A stretch of 64,000 nucleotides of DNA from Pseudomonas sp. TH43 (GCF_016650635.1 NZ_JAEKFI010000001.1:124001-188000); one strand, 5' to 3'; counted from the first letter of the stretch, positions 1-8,133 are shown. The notes: generated by a model from the letters alone, not told the origin. A program made the numbers and translations.

Positions 1-46
1 ATGCGGCCTGACAGCCGACCTGTTTCTGCCGGTTGTACTCGACCCC

Positions 47-187
47 TGTGGGAGCTGGCTTGCCAGCGATGGCGGCCTGACAGCCGACCAAGCTCTGGCA
101 GGTGTACCCATTCCCTGTATGAGCTGCTGAAGGCTGCGATCTTTTGATCTGCTCTGGCTCTGGCTCTGGCTTTGCTTTTGATTTTTT
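47..187. repeat. REP palindrome followed by a hexamer-expanded repeat
   Basis: A single REP copy (TGTGGGAGCTGGCTTGCC at 47-64 and on to about 76) is followed at 115 by a copy of the AGCTGC-GAAGGCTGCGATC family. In that copy the spacer is expanded by CTCTGG hexamers (about 151-170). These are dispersed Pseudomonas extragenic repeats. No gene is supported in 1-500. Confidence 0.8.
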
Positions 188-460
188 GCCCCTTCGGCAG
201 GCCGAGCGGAGGTGTTCATCGGGGGGTTAGGCGCGCAGCGCCGTTTGGCGAAGCCAAACACATCGAGAGGAGGTGCAGCGCAGCAAACCGTAGGCGATGC
301 CCCCGGATGGACACCGTAGCGAGGGAACACTGAGCCTCAGCGAAGTGCCGTACGCCAGGGGCAAAGCCTTTTGCTTACTTTTCGGCGTTTGGAAAAGTGA
401 GTCGCTGTAAGAGCGAAACCGCCAGCGGCAGCTCCCGCAGCAACGGATATGCCCCCAATC
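188..460. repeat. Large dispersed Pseudomonas repeat (non-REP)
   Basis: A block of roughly 270 bp runs from the CCCCTTCGGCAGGCCG segment to GTGAGTCGCTGTAAGAGCG. I recognise it as a highly conserved intergenic repeat of fluorescens-group genomes. Its minus strand can be read as an open frame (227-595) ending in the often-annotated sequence RCVWLRQTALRA. That frame runs on into the riboswitch, so I treat it as spurious. There is one copy in this window. Confidence 0.55.
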
Positions 461-499
461 CAAACATTGACCGGTCACCACCCGATGCGTAGCCTTGCG

Positions 500-690
500 C
501 ATTCGAGGTTCTTCGGCCGATGCCGAAGCTAAGAAGGGAACGCGGTCAATGCCGCGGCTGCCCCCGCAACTGTGAACGGTGATGTTCGTTGCCACGCCAC
601 TGCCAGCTCAATCGATGAGCCAGCGGGAAGGCGCAACGAATGCCAGGCCCAAGCCCTGAACGCCGTCAGCCAGGAGACCTGCCTCGTCAC
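500..690 (+). promoter_or_regulatory. Cobalamin (B12) riboswitch
   Basis: The stretch contains the diagnostic B12-box arrangement: AAGGGAA, a G-C stem, GGCTGCCCCCGCAACTGT (about 569-586), GCCACGCCACTG, AGCCAGCGGGAAGGCGC and GTCAGCCAGGAGACCTGCC (665-683). It lies about 110 bp upstream of cobW in the same orientation. By analogy with the family, bound adenosylcobalamin would repress the downstream cobW-cobN-chelatase genes. The exact 5' edge is approximate. Confidence 0.92.
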
Positions 691-799
691 AGATTCTCAC
701 TACAACCGGGCGGGGTGATCCGGTGGCGAACGCTTCCGGCGCGCACGCGCGTTGCCGGTTCTCGTCCCGTATGCCCGCCGCTTGCCAAAGGGCATACCG

Positions 800-1873
800 A
801 TGAAAACACTGGCCAAACTCCCCGTCACCATCGTCACCGGCTTCCTCGGCTCGGGCAAAACCACACTGTTGCGCCACATGCTCGACAACGCTCAGGGCCG
901 TCGCATCGCGGTGATCGTCAACGAATTTGGCGAACTGGGCATCGACGGTGAAATCCTCAAGCAATGCACCATCGGCTGCACCGAAGAAGAAGCCACCGGT
1001 CGCGTCTACGAACTGGCCAACGGCTGCCTGTGCTGCACCGTCCAGGAAGAGTTCTTCCCGGTAATGCGCGAACTGGTTGCCCGTCGCGGCGACCTTGACC
1101 ATATCCTCATCGAAACCTCGGGCCTGGCCCTGCCAAAACCACTGGTGCAAGCGTTCCAGTGGCCGGAAATCCGCAGCGCCTGCACCGTCGACGCAGTGAT
1201 CACTGTGGTCGACAGCCCGGCCGTGGCCGCGGGCACCTTCGCCGCGTTCCCGGATCAGGTCGACGCCCAGCGCAAACTGGACCCGAACCTCGACCACGAA
1301 TCGCCACTGCACGAGCTGTTCGCCGACCAACTGGCCAGCGCCGACCTGGTGATCCTCAACAAGGCCGACCAGACCAGCCCGGAAGACCTCGCTCGCGTAC
1401 GCCTCGAAGTCGCCGAAGAACTGCCGCCTGCGGTGAAAATCATCGAAGCGAGCAACGGTCGCGTGCCGCTGGACGTGTTGATCGGCCTCGGCGCCGGTTC
1501 GGAAGAACACATCGACAGTCGCCACAGCCATCACGATCATCACCACGGTGAAGGCGATGACGATCACGATGACCATGATCACGACGCCTTCGATTCGATC
1601 TCCATCGAACTGCCACAGGCCGACGAAAGCTTGCTGCTCGACGCGCTGACGCAATTGGTGGTCAAGCACGGCATCCTCCGTGTCAAAGGTTTTGCCGCGA
1701 TCCCGAACAAACCGATGCGCCTGTTGATTCAGGGCGTGGGCACGCGTTTCGACAAGCATTTCGACCGTCAGTGGGGCGCCGATGAGGCGCGCGTCACGCG
1801 TCTGGTGTTGATCGGTCAGGAGCTCGACGCCGCGCAACTCGAAGCGCAACTGCGCGCCGCGCTCAGCGTTTAA
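800..1873 (+). CDS. cobW: CobW family GTPase of cobalamin synthesis
   Basis: This 357-residue G3E-family P-loop GTPase is a metallochaperone-type protein thought to help deliver cobalt to the cobaltochelatase. Visible motifs are the Walker A GFLGSGKTT (residues 14-22), the metal-binding GCLCC, ETSGLALP, the NKAD guanine-specificity motif, a His/Asp-rich metal-binding stretch around residues 237-255, and the C-terminal CobW domain (ILRVKGFA). The ATG at 800 was chosen over an in-frame ATG at 752 because it begins directly at the conserved KLPVTIVTGFLG. It lies downstream of the B12 riboswitch and 3 nt before cobN, so it is the first gene of the riboswitch-controlled operon. Confidence 0.95.
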   Translation: MKTLAKLPVTIVTGFLGSGKTTLLRHMLDNAQGRRIAVIVNEFGELGIDGEILKQCTIGCTEEEATGRVYELANGCLCCTVQEEFFPVMRELVARRGDLDHILIETSGLALPKPLVQAFQWPEIRSACTVDAVITVVDSPAVAAGTFAAFPDQVDAQRKLDPNLDHESPLHELFADQLASADLVILNKADQTSPEDLARVRLEVAEELPPAVKIIEASNGRVPLDVLIGLGAGSEEHIDSRHSHHDHHHGEGDDDHDDHDHDAFDSISIELPQADESLLLDALTQLVVKHGILRVKGFAAIPNKPMRLLIQGVGTRFDKHFDRQWGADEARVTRLVLIGQELDAAQLEAQLRAALSV

Positions 1874-1876
1874 GCC

Positions 1877-4800
1877 ATGCACCTGCTCAGGACCCAGCCC
1901 GGCGGTTTCGTTTCGGATGACAACATTGCCGACCTTGGCCAAACCCCCGCCGAGTTGGTGATCCTGTGCAGCGGCGACTCCAGCCTGGCGCTGCTCGCCG
2001 AAGCCGCGCAGCAATTGCCCGAGGATTATCCGAGCCTGCGTCTGGCTAATCCCATGCAGGTGCAGAATCACGCCTCGGTCGATCTGTACGTCGATGAAGT
2101 GCTGCGCCACGCCAAAGTCATTCTGATTTCGCTGCACGGCGGCATCGCTTATTGGCGCTATGGCGTCGAACGTTTGATCGAGCTGGCCGAGCGCGGCGTG
2201 CAGGTGATTCTGGTGCCGGGCGATGATCGCCCCGACCCGGAACTCAGTGACTTGAGCACCGTTGGCGCCGAAGATCGTGATCGGCTGTGGCAGTTCTTGC
2301 GTCAGGGCGGCATGGGCAATGCGCTGGATTTTTTCCGCTGCCTCGCCAGCCGTTGGCTCGCTCGCGATTACGTCTGGGGCGAGCCGCAAGCCTTGCCGCG
2401 CACCGCGATTTATCACCCGAACAAAACCGCCGCCGCACTGAGTGACTGGCAAGCCGATTGGCTGCCCGAGCAACCGGTCGCGGCGGTGTTGTTTTACCGC
2501 TCGCACCTGCAAGCGGCGAACACCGCGTTTATTGATGTTTTCTGCCAGCGCTTGCAGGCGGCGGGACTTAACCCGCTGCCCGTCGCGGTGGCCAGTCTGA
2601 AAGAGCCCGGCTGCCTCTCGGTGGTCGAGGATTGGCTGGACGAAGTCGAGGCGGGGGTGATTCTCAACACCACCGGGTTCGCCCAATCGAGCCCCGAAGC
2701 GCCACACCTGCGGCCGTTTCGCCGCAATATTCCGGTCATTCAAGCGATCTGTGCCCAGGACAACGAACCCGGTTGGCGCGACAGCGAGCAAGGCCTCGGC
2801 CCTCGGGATCTGGCGATGCACATTGCGCTGCCGGAACTCGACGGGCGGATCATCAGCCGGCCGATCAGCTTCAAGGATCTGGCCTGGCGCAGCGAGCGCA
2901 GTCAGTCCGATGTGGTCTGCTATCGGGCGCAACCCGAGCGCATGGATTTCGTCGCCGAACTGGCGCGGCGCTGGATCGATCTGGCGCGGGTACCGAATGC
3001 CGAGAAACGTATTGCGCTGATCCTCGCCAACTACCCGACTCGCGATGGGCGTATCGGCAACGGTGTCGGCCTCGATACGCCAGCGGCGGCGCTGAACATC
3101 CTGCGCGCATTGCAGGTTGAGGGTTATCCGATCACGGCAGAACTGCCGAGCAGCGGCACCGAGTTGATCCAGCAATTGCTCGGTGGCGTCAGCAACGATC
3201 TTGACACCATTGACCTGCGTCCCTGCCAGCAAAGCCTGGCGATGGACGCTTACCTGACGATGTTCAATGAACTGCCCGAGGCCAATCGCGCGGCGGTGGT
3301 CGAGCGTTGGGGGCCACCGCAAAGCGACCCGATGTGCCGCGACGGGCGGATGATGATCGCCGGTTTGCGCTTTGGCCTGACCTTCGTCGGCATTCAACCG
3401 GCGCGCGGTTATCAGGTTGACCCGAGCGCGGTCTATCACGACCCGGATTTGGTGCCTCCGCACGCTTATCTGGCGTTCTACTTCTGGTTGCGCAACACCT
3501 ACAGCGCCCACGGCGTGATTCACGTCGGCAAGCACGGCAATCTGGAATGGTTGCCGGGCAAGGGCGTCGGGCTCTCGGAAAACTGCTGGCCGGATGCGCT
3601 GCTCGGGCCGTTACCGAATATCTATCCATTTATCGTCAACGACCCGGGCGAGGGCGCTCAGGCCAAACGGCGCACGCAAGCGGTGATCATCGACCACTTG
3701 ATGCCGCCGCTGACCCGCGCCGAAACCTATGGCCCGTTGCGCAATCTGGAGCTGCTGGCTGACGAGTATTACGAAGCGCAGTTGCTCGATCCACGCCGCG
3801 CCCGCGAGTTACAGAAGGACATTCTGCAGTTGGTGCGTGACACGCAGATCGACCGAGAACTGCAGCTCGACGCGGCGCTCGACAGCGACGCCGATGCGGC
3901 GATCTGGCTGCCGCGGCTCGATACGTATCTGTGTGATCTGAAGGAGTCGCAGATCCGCGATGGCTTGCACATTTTCGGTGAATCGCCGACCGGGCGTTTG
4001 CGCATCGATACCTTGCTGGCGTTGCTGCGCATTCCACGGGGCGATGGCAAAGGCGCGCAATCGAGCCTGCTGCGAGCGCTAGCCAAAGCCTTCGCGCTCG
4101 GCTTCGATCCACTCGACTGTGCGCTGGCTGATCCATGGACAGGCCCACGCCCCGAAGCGCTGCAATCACAAAGCAACGAGTCTTGGCGCACCGCCGGCGA
4201 CACCCGCGAACGCCTCGAACTGTTTGCCACGACCCTGATTTCCCAAACACTACAAACCCCGTGTGGGAGCGAGCCTGCTCGCGAAGGCGTCCTGTCAGCC
4301 GCTACCCATTTACCTGACCCACCGCTTTCGCGAGCAGGCTCGCTCCTACAGGGGCCGGGGTGGGCTGATGTAAATCTGATCATCCAGTCTCTGCGCGAAG
4401 TCGTCGCCCCACGCCTCGACGCCTGCGGCCCCGCCGAAATGCGCGGCTTGCTCGATGCCTTGAGCGGGCGTTTCGTCCCGGCCGGCCCGAGTGGCGCGCC
4501 CAGCCGGGGTCGTCTCGACGTATTGCCGACCGGACGTAACTTCTATTCGGTGGATGTGCGCAACCTGCCGACCACCACCGCGTGGCGCATCGGTTTCCAG
4601 TCAGCGACGCTGATTCTCGAGCGGCATATGCAGGATCATGGTGATCATTTGCGTCAGCTCGGTTTATCGGTGTGGGGCACCGCGACCATGCGTACCGGCG
4701 GTGACGACATCGCCCAGGCCATGGCACTGATGGGCGTGCGTCCTGTCTGGGCCACGGGCAGTCAGCGTGTCGACGATTTCGAGATTTTGCCGCTGAGCCT

Positions 4801-5725
4801 GTTGGATCGTCCGCGTGTCGATGTCACGCTGCGAGTCTCAGGATTTTTCCGTGATGCCTTTGCCAACCTGATTCGCCTGTTCGATGCTGCCGTGCAAGCA
4901 GTTGCTGCGCTCGATGAGCCCGACGATCTCAATCCATTGGCCGCGAAAGTGCGCGCCGAACGCGAAGCCTTGCTGCAATCGGGCCTCGATGAAGAAACCG
5001 CGCGACGTCAGGCCGGTTGGCGGATTTTCGGTGCCAAACCCGGTGCCTACGGAGCAGGCGTGCAGGGCGCCATCGATGGCCGTTTGTGGCAGTCCCGCGA
5101 GGACCTCGCCGAGGTTTATCTGAACTGGGGCGCTTACGCCTATGGCGGCGCCGACGAGGGTACGGCCGCGCGCGAGCAATTCGTCCAACGCCTCAGCCAG
5201 GTGCAAGCGGTGCTGCAGAATCAGGATAATCGCGAACACGACTTGCTCGATTCCAACGACTACTACCAGTTCCAGGGCGGCATGCTCGCGGCCGTGGAAA
5301 CCCTGCGCGGCGAAGCAGCGGCCAGTTATCACGGCGATCACAGCCAGCCGGATCTGCCGAAGATTCGCACGTTGAAAGAAGAGCTGAACCGGGTAATCCG
5401 TTCACGGGCGGCCAATCCGAAATGGATCGACGGGGTCAAACGCCACGGCTATAAAGGCGCGTTCGAGATGGCCGCGACCGTCGACAACCTGTTCGCGTTT
5501 GATGCGACCACGCAATTGATCGACGACCATCAGTACGCGTTGCTGGCCGATGCTTACTTGCTTGACCCGGCGACTCGGGATTTCGTCCGCGAGCATAACC
5601 CGCATGCACTGCGCGACATGACTGAGCGCATGCTCGAAGCTCAACAGCGGGGCATGTGGCAGGAACCGGGGGCTTACAAAGAAGCGCTGGAGAATCTGCT
5701 GCTGGATATAGAGGAAGATATGTAG
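1877..5725 (+). CDS. cobN: Cobaltochelatase large subunit CobN, with an in-frame REPIN insertion
   Basis: CobN is the porphyrin-binding large subunit of the aerobic ATP-dependent cobaltochelatase, which inserts Co2+ into hydrogenobyrinic acid diamide. The 1282-residue frame shows family signatures such as HVGKHGNLEWLPGKG, ETYGPLRNLELLADEYYEA and RNFYSVDVRNLPTTTAW. It starts 3 nt after cobW. Residues about 795-828 (TPCGSEPAREG ... SRAGSLLQG) are translated REPIN DNA and not family sequence. The frame continues on both sides, so the gene stays open with a linker-like insertion of about 34 residues between conserved blocks. The chelatase ATPase subunits are encoded immediately downstream. Confidence 0.95.
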   Translation: MHLLRTQPGGFVSDDNIADLGQTPAELVILCSGDSSLALLAEAAQQLPEDYPSLRLANPMQVQNHASVDLYVDEVLRHAKVILISLHGGIAYWRYGVERLIELAERGVQVILVPGDDRPDPELSDLSTVGAEDRDRLWQFLRQGGMGNALDFFRCLASRWLARDYVWGEPQALPRTAIYHPNKTAAALSDWQADWLPEQPVAAVLFYRSHLQAANTAFIDVFCQRLQAAGLNPLPVAVASLKEPGCLSVVEDWLDEVEAGVILNTTGFAQSSPEAPHLRPFRRNIPVIQAICAQDNEPGWRDSEQGLGPRDLAMHIALPELDGRIISRPISFKDLAWRSERSQSDVVCYRAQPERMDFVAELARRWIDLARVPNAEKRIALILANYPTRDGRIGNGVGLDTPAAALNILRALQVEGYPITAELPSSGTELIQQLLGGVSNDLDTIDLRPCQQSLAMDAYLTMFNELPEANRAAVVERWGPPQSDPMCRDGRMMIAGLRFGLTFVGIQPARGYQVDPSAVYHDPDLVPPHAYLAFYFWLRNTYSAHGVIHVGKHGNLEWLPGKGVGLSENCWPDALLGPLPNIYPFIVNDPGEGAQAKRRTQAVIIDHLMPPLTRAETYGPLRNLELLADEYYEAQLLDPRRARELQKDILQLVRDTQIDRELQLDAALDSDADAAIWLPRLDTYLCDLKESQIRDGLHIFGESPTGRLRIDTLLALLRIPRGDGKGAQSSLLRALAKAFALGFDPLDCALADPWTGPRPEALQSQSNESWRTAGDTRERLELFATTLISQTLQTPCGSEPAREGVLSAATHLPDPPLSRAGSLLQGPGWADVNLIIQSLREVVAPRLDACGPAEMRGLLDALSGRFVPAGPSGAPSRGRLDVLPTGRNFYSVDVRNLPTTTAWRIGFQSATLILERHMQDHGDHLRQLGLSVWGTATMRTGGDDIAQAMALMGVRPVWATGSQRVDDFEILPLSLLDRPRVDVTLRVSGFFRDAFANLIRLFDAAVQAVAALDEPDDLNPLAAKVRAEREALLQSGLDEETARRQAGWRIFGAKPGAYGAGVQGAIDGRLWQSREDLAEVYLNWGAYAYGGADEGTAAREQFVQRLSQVQAVLQNQDNREHDLLDSNDYYQFQGGMLAAVETLRGEAAASYHGDHSQPDLPKIRTLKEELNRVIRSRAANPKWIDGVKRHGYKGAFEMAATVDNLFAFDATTQLIDDHQYALLADAYLLDPATRDFVREHNPHALRDMTERMLEAQQRGMWQEPGAYKEALENLLLDIEEDM
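4262..4360. repeat. REPIN (inverted REP pair) inside cobN
   Basis: Two REP copies in inverted orientation, GTGGGAGCGAGCCTGCTCGC at 4263-4282 and CGCGAGCAGGCTCGCTCC at 4329-4346, flank about 45 bp. It has the same architecture as the extragenic copies at 42858 and 46247 but lies within an open coding frame and preserves it. Confidence 0.93.
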
Positions 5726-5734
5726 CCCCAGCCT

Positions 5735-5868
5735 TCGCGGAGGGAGAGGGGGGCGATTTATCTTGGCTTCAAGACTTGAATTCAACTCGGTACCTCAGGT
5801 CGGCGAAATTGCAGAGAACACCTCGTTAGGTGCCCTCTCCCCCGGGAGAGGGCTAGGGTGAGGGCCAC
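5735..5868. repeat. Palindromic extragenic repeat between cobN and the chelatase ATPase
   Basis: A GGGAGAGG-type segment near 5740 is followed by the palindrome CCCTCTCCCCCGGGAGAGGG (5830-5849), then GCTAGGGTGAGGG. This is another known class of Pseudomonas dispersed repeat. A fragment of a similar sequence lies near 61500. Confidence 0.7.
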
Positions 5869-5926
5869 CCCAACGGTCACCCCACAACACCCAGGCACAC
5901 CAGAGACCACGAAAGAGAAAACCCAA

Positions 5927-6931
5927 ATGACCGACACCCCACATTTCCCGCTCTCCGCCGTGGTCGGCGCCGATGACTTGAAACTCGCCCTGTGCCTCAC
6001 CGCCATCGACCCGAAAATCGGCGGCGTACTCATCGAAGGCCCACGCGGCATGGCCAAATCGACGTTGGCGCGGGGCTTGGCCGACGTGCTCGCCAGCGGC
6101 CAGTTCGTCACCTTGCCGTTGGGCGCCACCGAAGAACGCTTGGTCGGCACCCTCGACCTCGACGCGGCCCTGAGCGCCGGGCGTGCGCAGTTTTCCCCCG
6201 GTGTGCTGGCCAAGGCCGACGGCGGCGTGCTCTACGTCGACGAAGTCAATCTGCTGCCCGATCACTTGGTCGATCTGCTGCTGGATGTCGCCGCCAGCGG
6301 CACCAACCTGATCGAGCGTGACGGCATTTCCCACCGCCATTCGGCGAAGTTCGTGCTGATCGGCACGATGAACCCGGAAGAGGGCGAGTTGCGCCCGCAA
6401 TTGCTCGATCGTTTCGGTCTGAATGTCGCCCTCAGCGGCCACACTGCACCCGCCGATCGTGGCCAGATCATTCGCCGGCGGCTGGATTTCGACAGCGACC
6501 CGCAAGCGTTCTGTGCGCAATGGGAAACGCAGCAGCAAGCCCTGCGTGAGCGTTGCGAAGGCGCTCGCCGTAAGTTGAACGACATTGCGCTGGACGATGC
6601 GGCGTTGGCGCAGATCACCGAGCGTTGTTTCGCTGCCGGCGTCGATGGTTTGCGTGCTGACCTGGTGTGGCTGCGCGCCGCGCGGGCGCACGCTGCGTGG
6701 CGTGGTGCTGACGCGATTGGCGAAGAGGATATCGATGCTGTGGCCGAATTTGCCTTGCGCCATCGCCGCCGTGAACAGCCTTCGTCCAGCCCGCAACAAC
6801 CGGCGCAATCACCGAGTAATACGCAAACCACGCCAAGCGAAGGGCAGGGCCAGTGGGGCGACCTGCCGGCACCGTCAATCGCCACGGGCGCGCGGCGTGA
6901 AGTGCCGAGCTGGCCAGCAAAAAAGCCTTAG
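5927..6931 (+). CDS. ChlI-type AAA+ ATPase subunit of cobaltochelatase (zero-frame product)
   Basis: This 334-residue MoxR/BchI-like AAA+ protein has Walker A GPRGMAKST (residues 38-46), Walker B GGVLYVDEVNLL (about 103-114), the sensor region GTMNPEEGELRPQLLDRFGL, and a C-terminal tail rich in Pro, Ser and Gln that resembles the linker of ChlD/BchD proteins. The ATG at 5927 (MTDTPHFPL) was chosen over an upstream in-frame ATG at 5858 that falls in repeat sequence. Next to cobN it most likely supplies the small ATPase subunit for cobalt chelation. The frame ends right after an A AAA AAG heptamer, and ribosomes shifting -1 there would continue into the VWA domain (see the next entries). Confidence 0.88.
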   Translation: MTDTPHFPLSAVVGADDLKLALCLTAIDPKIGGVLIEGPRGMAKSTLARGLADVLASGQFVTLPLGATEERLVGTLDLDAALSAGRAQFSPGVLAKADGGVLYVDEVNLLPDHLVDLLLDVAASGTNLIERDGISHRHSAKFVLIGTMNPEEGELRPQLLDRFGLNVALSGHTAPADRGQIIRRRLDFDSDPQAFCAQWETQQQALRERCEGARRKLNDIALDDAALAQITERCFAAGVDGLRADLVWLRAARAHAAWRGADAIGEEDIDAVAEFALRHRRREQPSSSPQQPAQSPSNTQTTPSEGQGQWGDLPAPSIATGARREVPSWPAKKP

Positions 6932-6966
6932 GCATTCGCCCCCGATCCGCTGCGGGGGCGAATGCC
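6919..6966 (+). promoter_or_regulatory. -1 programmed ribosomal frameshift signal
   Basis: The zero-frame codons GCA AAA AAG (6917-6925) form the slippery heptamer A AAA AAG (6919-6925). Five nt later a perfect 13-bp hairpin begins: GGCATTCGCCCCC at 6931-6943, a 10-nt loop, and GGGGGCGAATGCC at 6954-6966. The zero-frame stop TAG is at 6929-6931. The -1 frame read from 6925 has no stop until 7594-7596, at the end of the VWA domain. There is no T-tract after the hairpin, so a terminator is unlikely. Heptamer, spacing and stem all match canonical bacterial -1 sites such as dnaX. Confidence 0.88.
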
Positions 6967-7596
6967 AGACCCCGCGCCGGACGCCTGGATAACGGCCGCC
7001 AAGGCAAACGCCATGCCGCTCGCAGCGGCACGGTGAACTGGCCGGGAACGCTGCTCAATGGCCGCCCGCAAACCCGCGCCGACCTGCTGTTGCAATGGCG
7101 TACGCGCAGCCCGCATGAACTGTGGCTGGTGGTCGTCGATGCTTCGGCCTCCACGCGTCGCCATCAGGCATTGAGTGATGCCAAAGGCCTGCTCGCGCAA
7201 TTGTTCGATGACGCTTACCGACAGCGCGCGCGGTTGGCGCTGTTGACGGCCAGCGGCACCGCGCCGAAGTGGCAGGTGCAGGGCCTGAAGGCTTCCAGTG
7301 GTTTACGCGCATGGCTCGATGCCTTGGGCGCGGGCGGTGGCACGCCGTTAGTGGCGGCGCTGGCGCAGGCACAGCAATGGCTGACGGCGCGGCGCAAACG
7401 CTTGCCCGCCGAGCAGCAACGTTTGCTGGTGGTGACGGACGGGCGCTTGAAAGCCTGGTCGGGGCTGCCGGTGCTGGAGTGTCCGGGGCTGTTGATCGAT
7501 ATCGAGCGGGGGCCGATTCGGTTGGGGCGGGCGAGGGAGTTGGCGGAGGGGCTGGAGGCCGAATATCGGCATATAGATGAGCTGCTTTCGGTCTGA
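6925..7596 (+). CDS. ChlD-type VWA domain, made as a -1 frameshift extension of the ChlI-like ATPase
   Basis: The -1 frame from 6925 encodes 223 residues: a basic Gly/Arg-rich linker and then a von Willebrand A domain with the MIDAS motif DASAS, the GGGTPLV threonine and VVTDGR. Fusion to residues 1-333 of the upstream frame gives an AAA-linker-VWA protein of about 556 residues, the ChlD/BchD/CobT-like architecture. The only initiation candidate in this frame is a GTG at 7033. It has no Shine-Dalgarno sequence and would drop the conserved basic linker, so frameshifting is the favoured route. Programmed frameshifting that makes two cobaltochelatase subunits from one chlD-like gene has been proposed for other cobN-containing bacteria. 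Confidence 0.85.
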   Translation, partial: ALGIRPRSAAGANARPRAGRLDNGRQGKRHAARSGTVNWPGTLLNGRPQTRADLLLQWRTRSPHELWLVVVDASASTRRHQALSDAKGLLAQLFDDAYRQRARLALLTASGTAPKWQVQGLKASSGLRAWLDALGAGGGTPLVAALAQAQQWLTARRKRLPAEQQRLLVVTDGRLKAWSGLPVLECPGLLIDIERGPIRLGRARELAEGLEAEYRHIDELLSV

Positions 7597-7617
7597 CATG
7601 GGTGGTGTCTGATCGGG

Positions 7618-7735
7618 CCTCTTCGCGAGCAAGCTCGGCTCCTACAGAGTTTGCGGCGTTGTGGCATTGCGGCATTGCGGCATTGGGGCATTGGGGCATC
7701 GCGGTTTTTGCAGGAGCAAGGCTTGCCCGCGCATG
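7618..7735. repeat. REP halves flanking an 8-bp tandem repeat
   Basis: A REP half (CTTCGCGAGCAAGCTCGGCTCC at 7621) and a second one (GCAGGAGCAAGGCTTGCCCGCG near 7710) flank five 8-bp units, GGCATTGC x2, GGCATTGG x2 and GGCATCGC (7663-7702). The array looks like local slippage expansion inside a decayed REPIN. Confidence 0.75.
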
Positions 7736-7815
7736 CATCACCTCGGTCTCAAAACCCGCGTACAAAAATGCCAGTCAGCGCGAACTGACTGGCATCGGCT
7801 TCAATCGCGTAAAAA

Positions 7816-8133
7816 TCAACGACGACCGAGCAACAACCCCACCACCAGACCAAAACCGGCGGAAATAGCCACGGTCTGCCATGGATGGCCGCCGATGTAG
7901 CTCTCGGTGGCCTCGACTGCAGGTTTGGTGCGTTCGCGTACGTTCGACACCGATTCCAGGGCTTGCTCCAGCTTCAGGGCTATTTGCCCGCGCAGGGTTT
8001 CCGCTTCCTCGCCAACCAGTGAGGCACTGTTTTTCAGCAGTTTGTCGGATTCTTCGATCAATGCCTGAAGCTCGCTGAAGGCTTGATCCTTGATTTGATC
8101 CTGGGCGGCTTGCACGGCGGATTTCCGGGCCAT
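7816..8133 (-). CDS. DUF883 / ElaB-YqjD family membrane-anchored protein
   Basis: This 105-residue protein has an N-terminal helical, charged coiled-coil region (KSAVQAAQDQIKDQAFSELQ) and a C-terminal hydrophobic segment ending GFGLVVGLLLGRR, the Gly-zipper tail-anchor signature of the YqjD/ElaB/YgaM family. In E. coli these inner-membrane proteins bind ribosomes in stationary phase. The start at 8133 (MARKSAV) has a GGAG about 8 nt upstream. An in-frame ATG further upstream (8199) would add 22 unrelated residues. Confidence 0.88.
   Translation of the reverse strand: MARKSAVQAAQDQIKDQAFSELQALIEESDKLLKNSASLVGEEAETLRGQIALKLEQALESVSNVRERTKPAVEATESYIGGHPWQTVAISAGFGLVVGLLLGRR

Noticed and set aside
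227..595. Minus-strand frame of 122 residues at the window start
   Set aside because: It covers a known dispersed repeat and the B12 riboswitch, and its residue pattern (Cys/Arg/Ser-rich) is that of a shadow frame.
608..3535. Very long minus-strand frame opposite cobW and cobN
   Set aside because: It is antisense to two recognisable genes; long antisense frames are common in GC-rich DNA with third-position GC bias.
6931..6966. Hairpin after the ChlI stop as a rho-independent terminator
   Set aside because: No T-tract follows, and it lies at the right distance from a slippery heptamer inside a continuous coding region.
7033..7596. VWA protein as an independent gene starting at GTG 7033
   Set aside because: No Shine-Dalgarno sequence, and the frame is open with linker-like sequence back to the A AAA AAG heptamer; the frameshift model explains it better.
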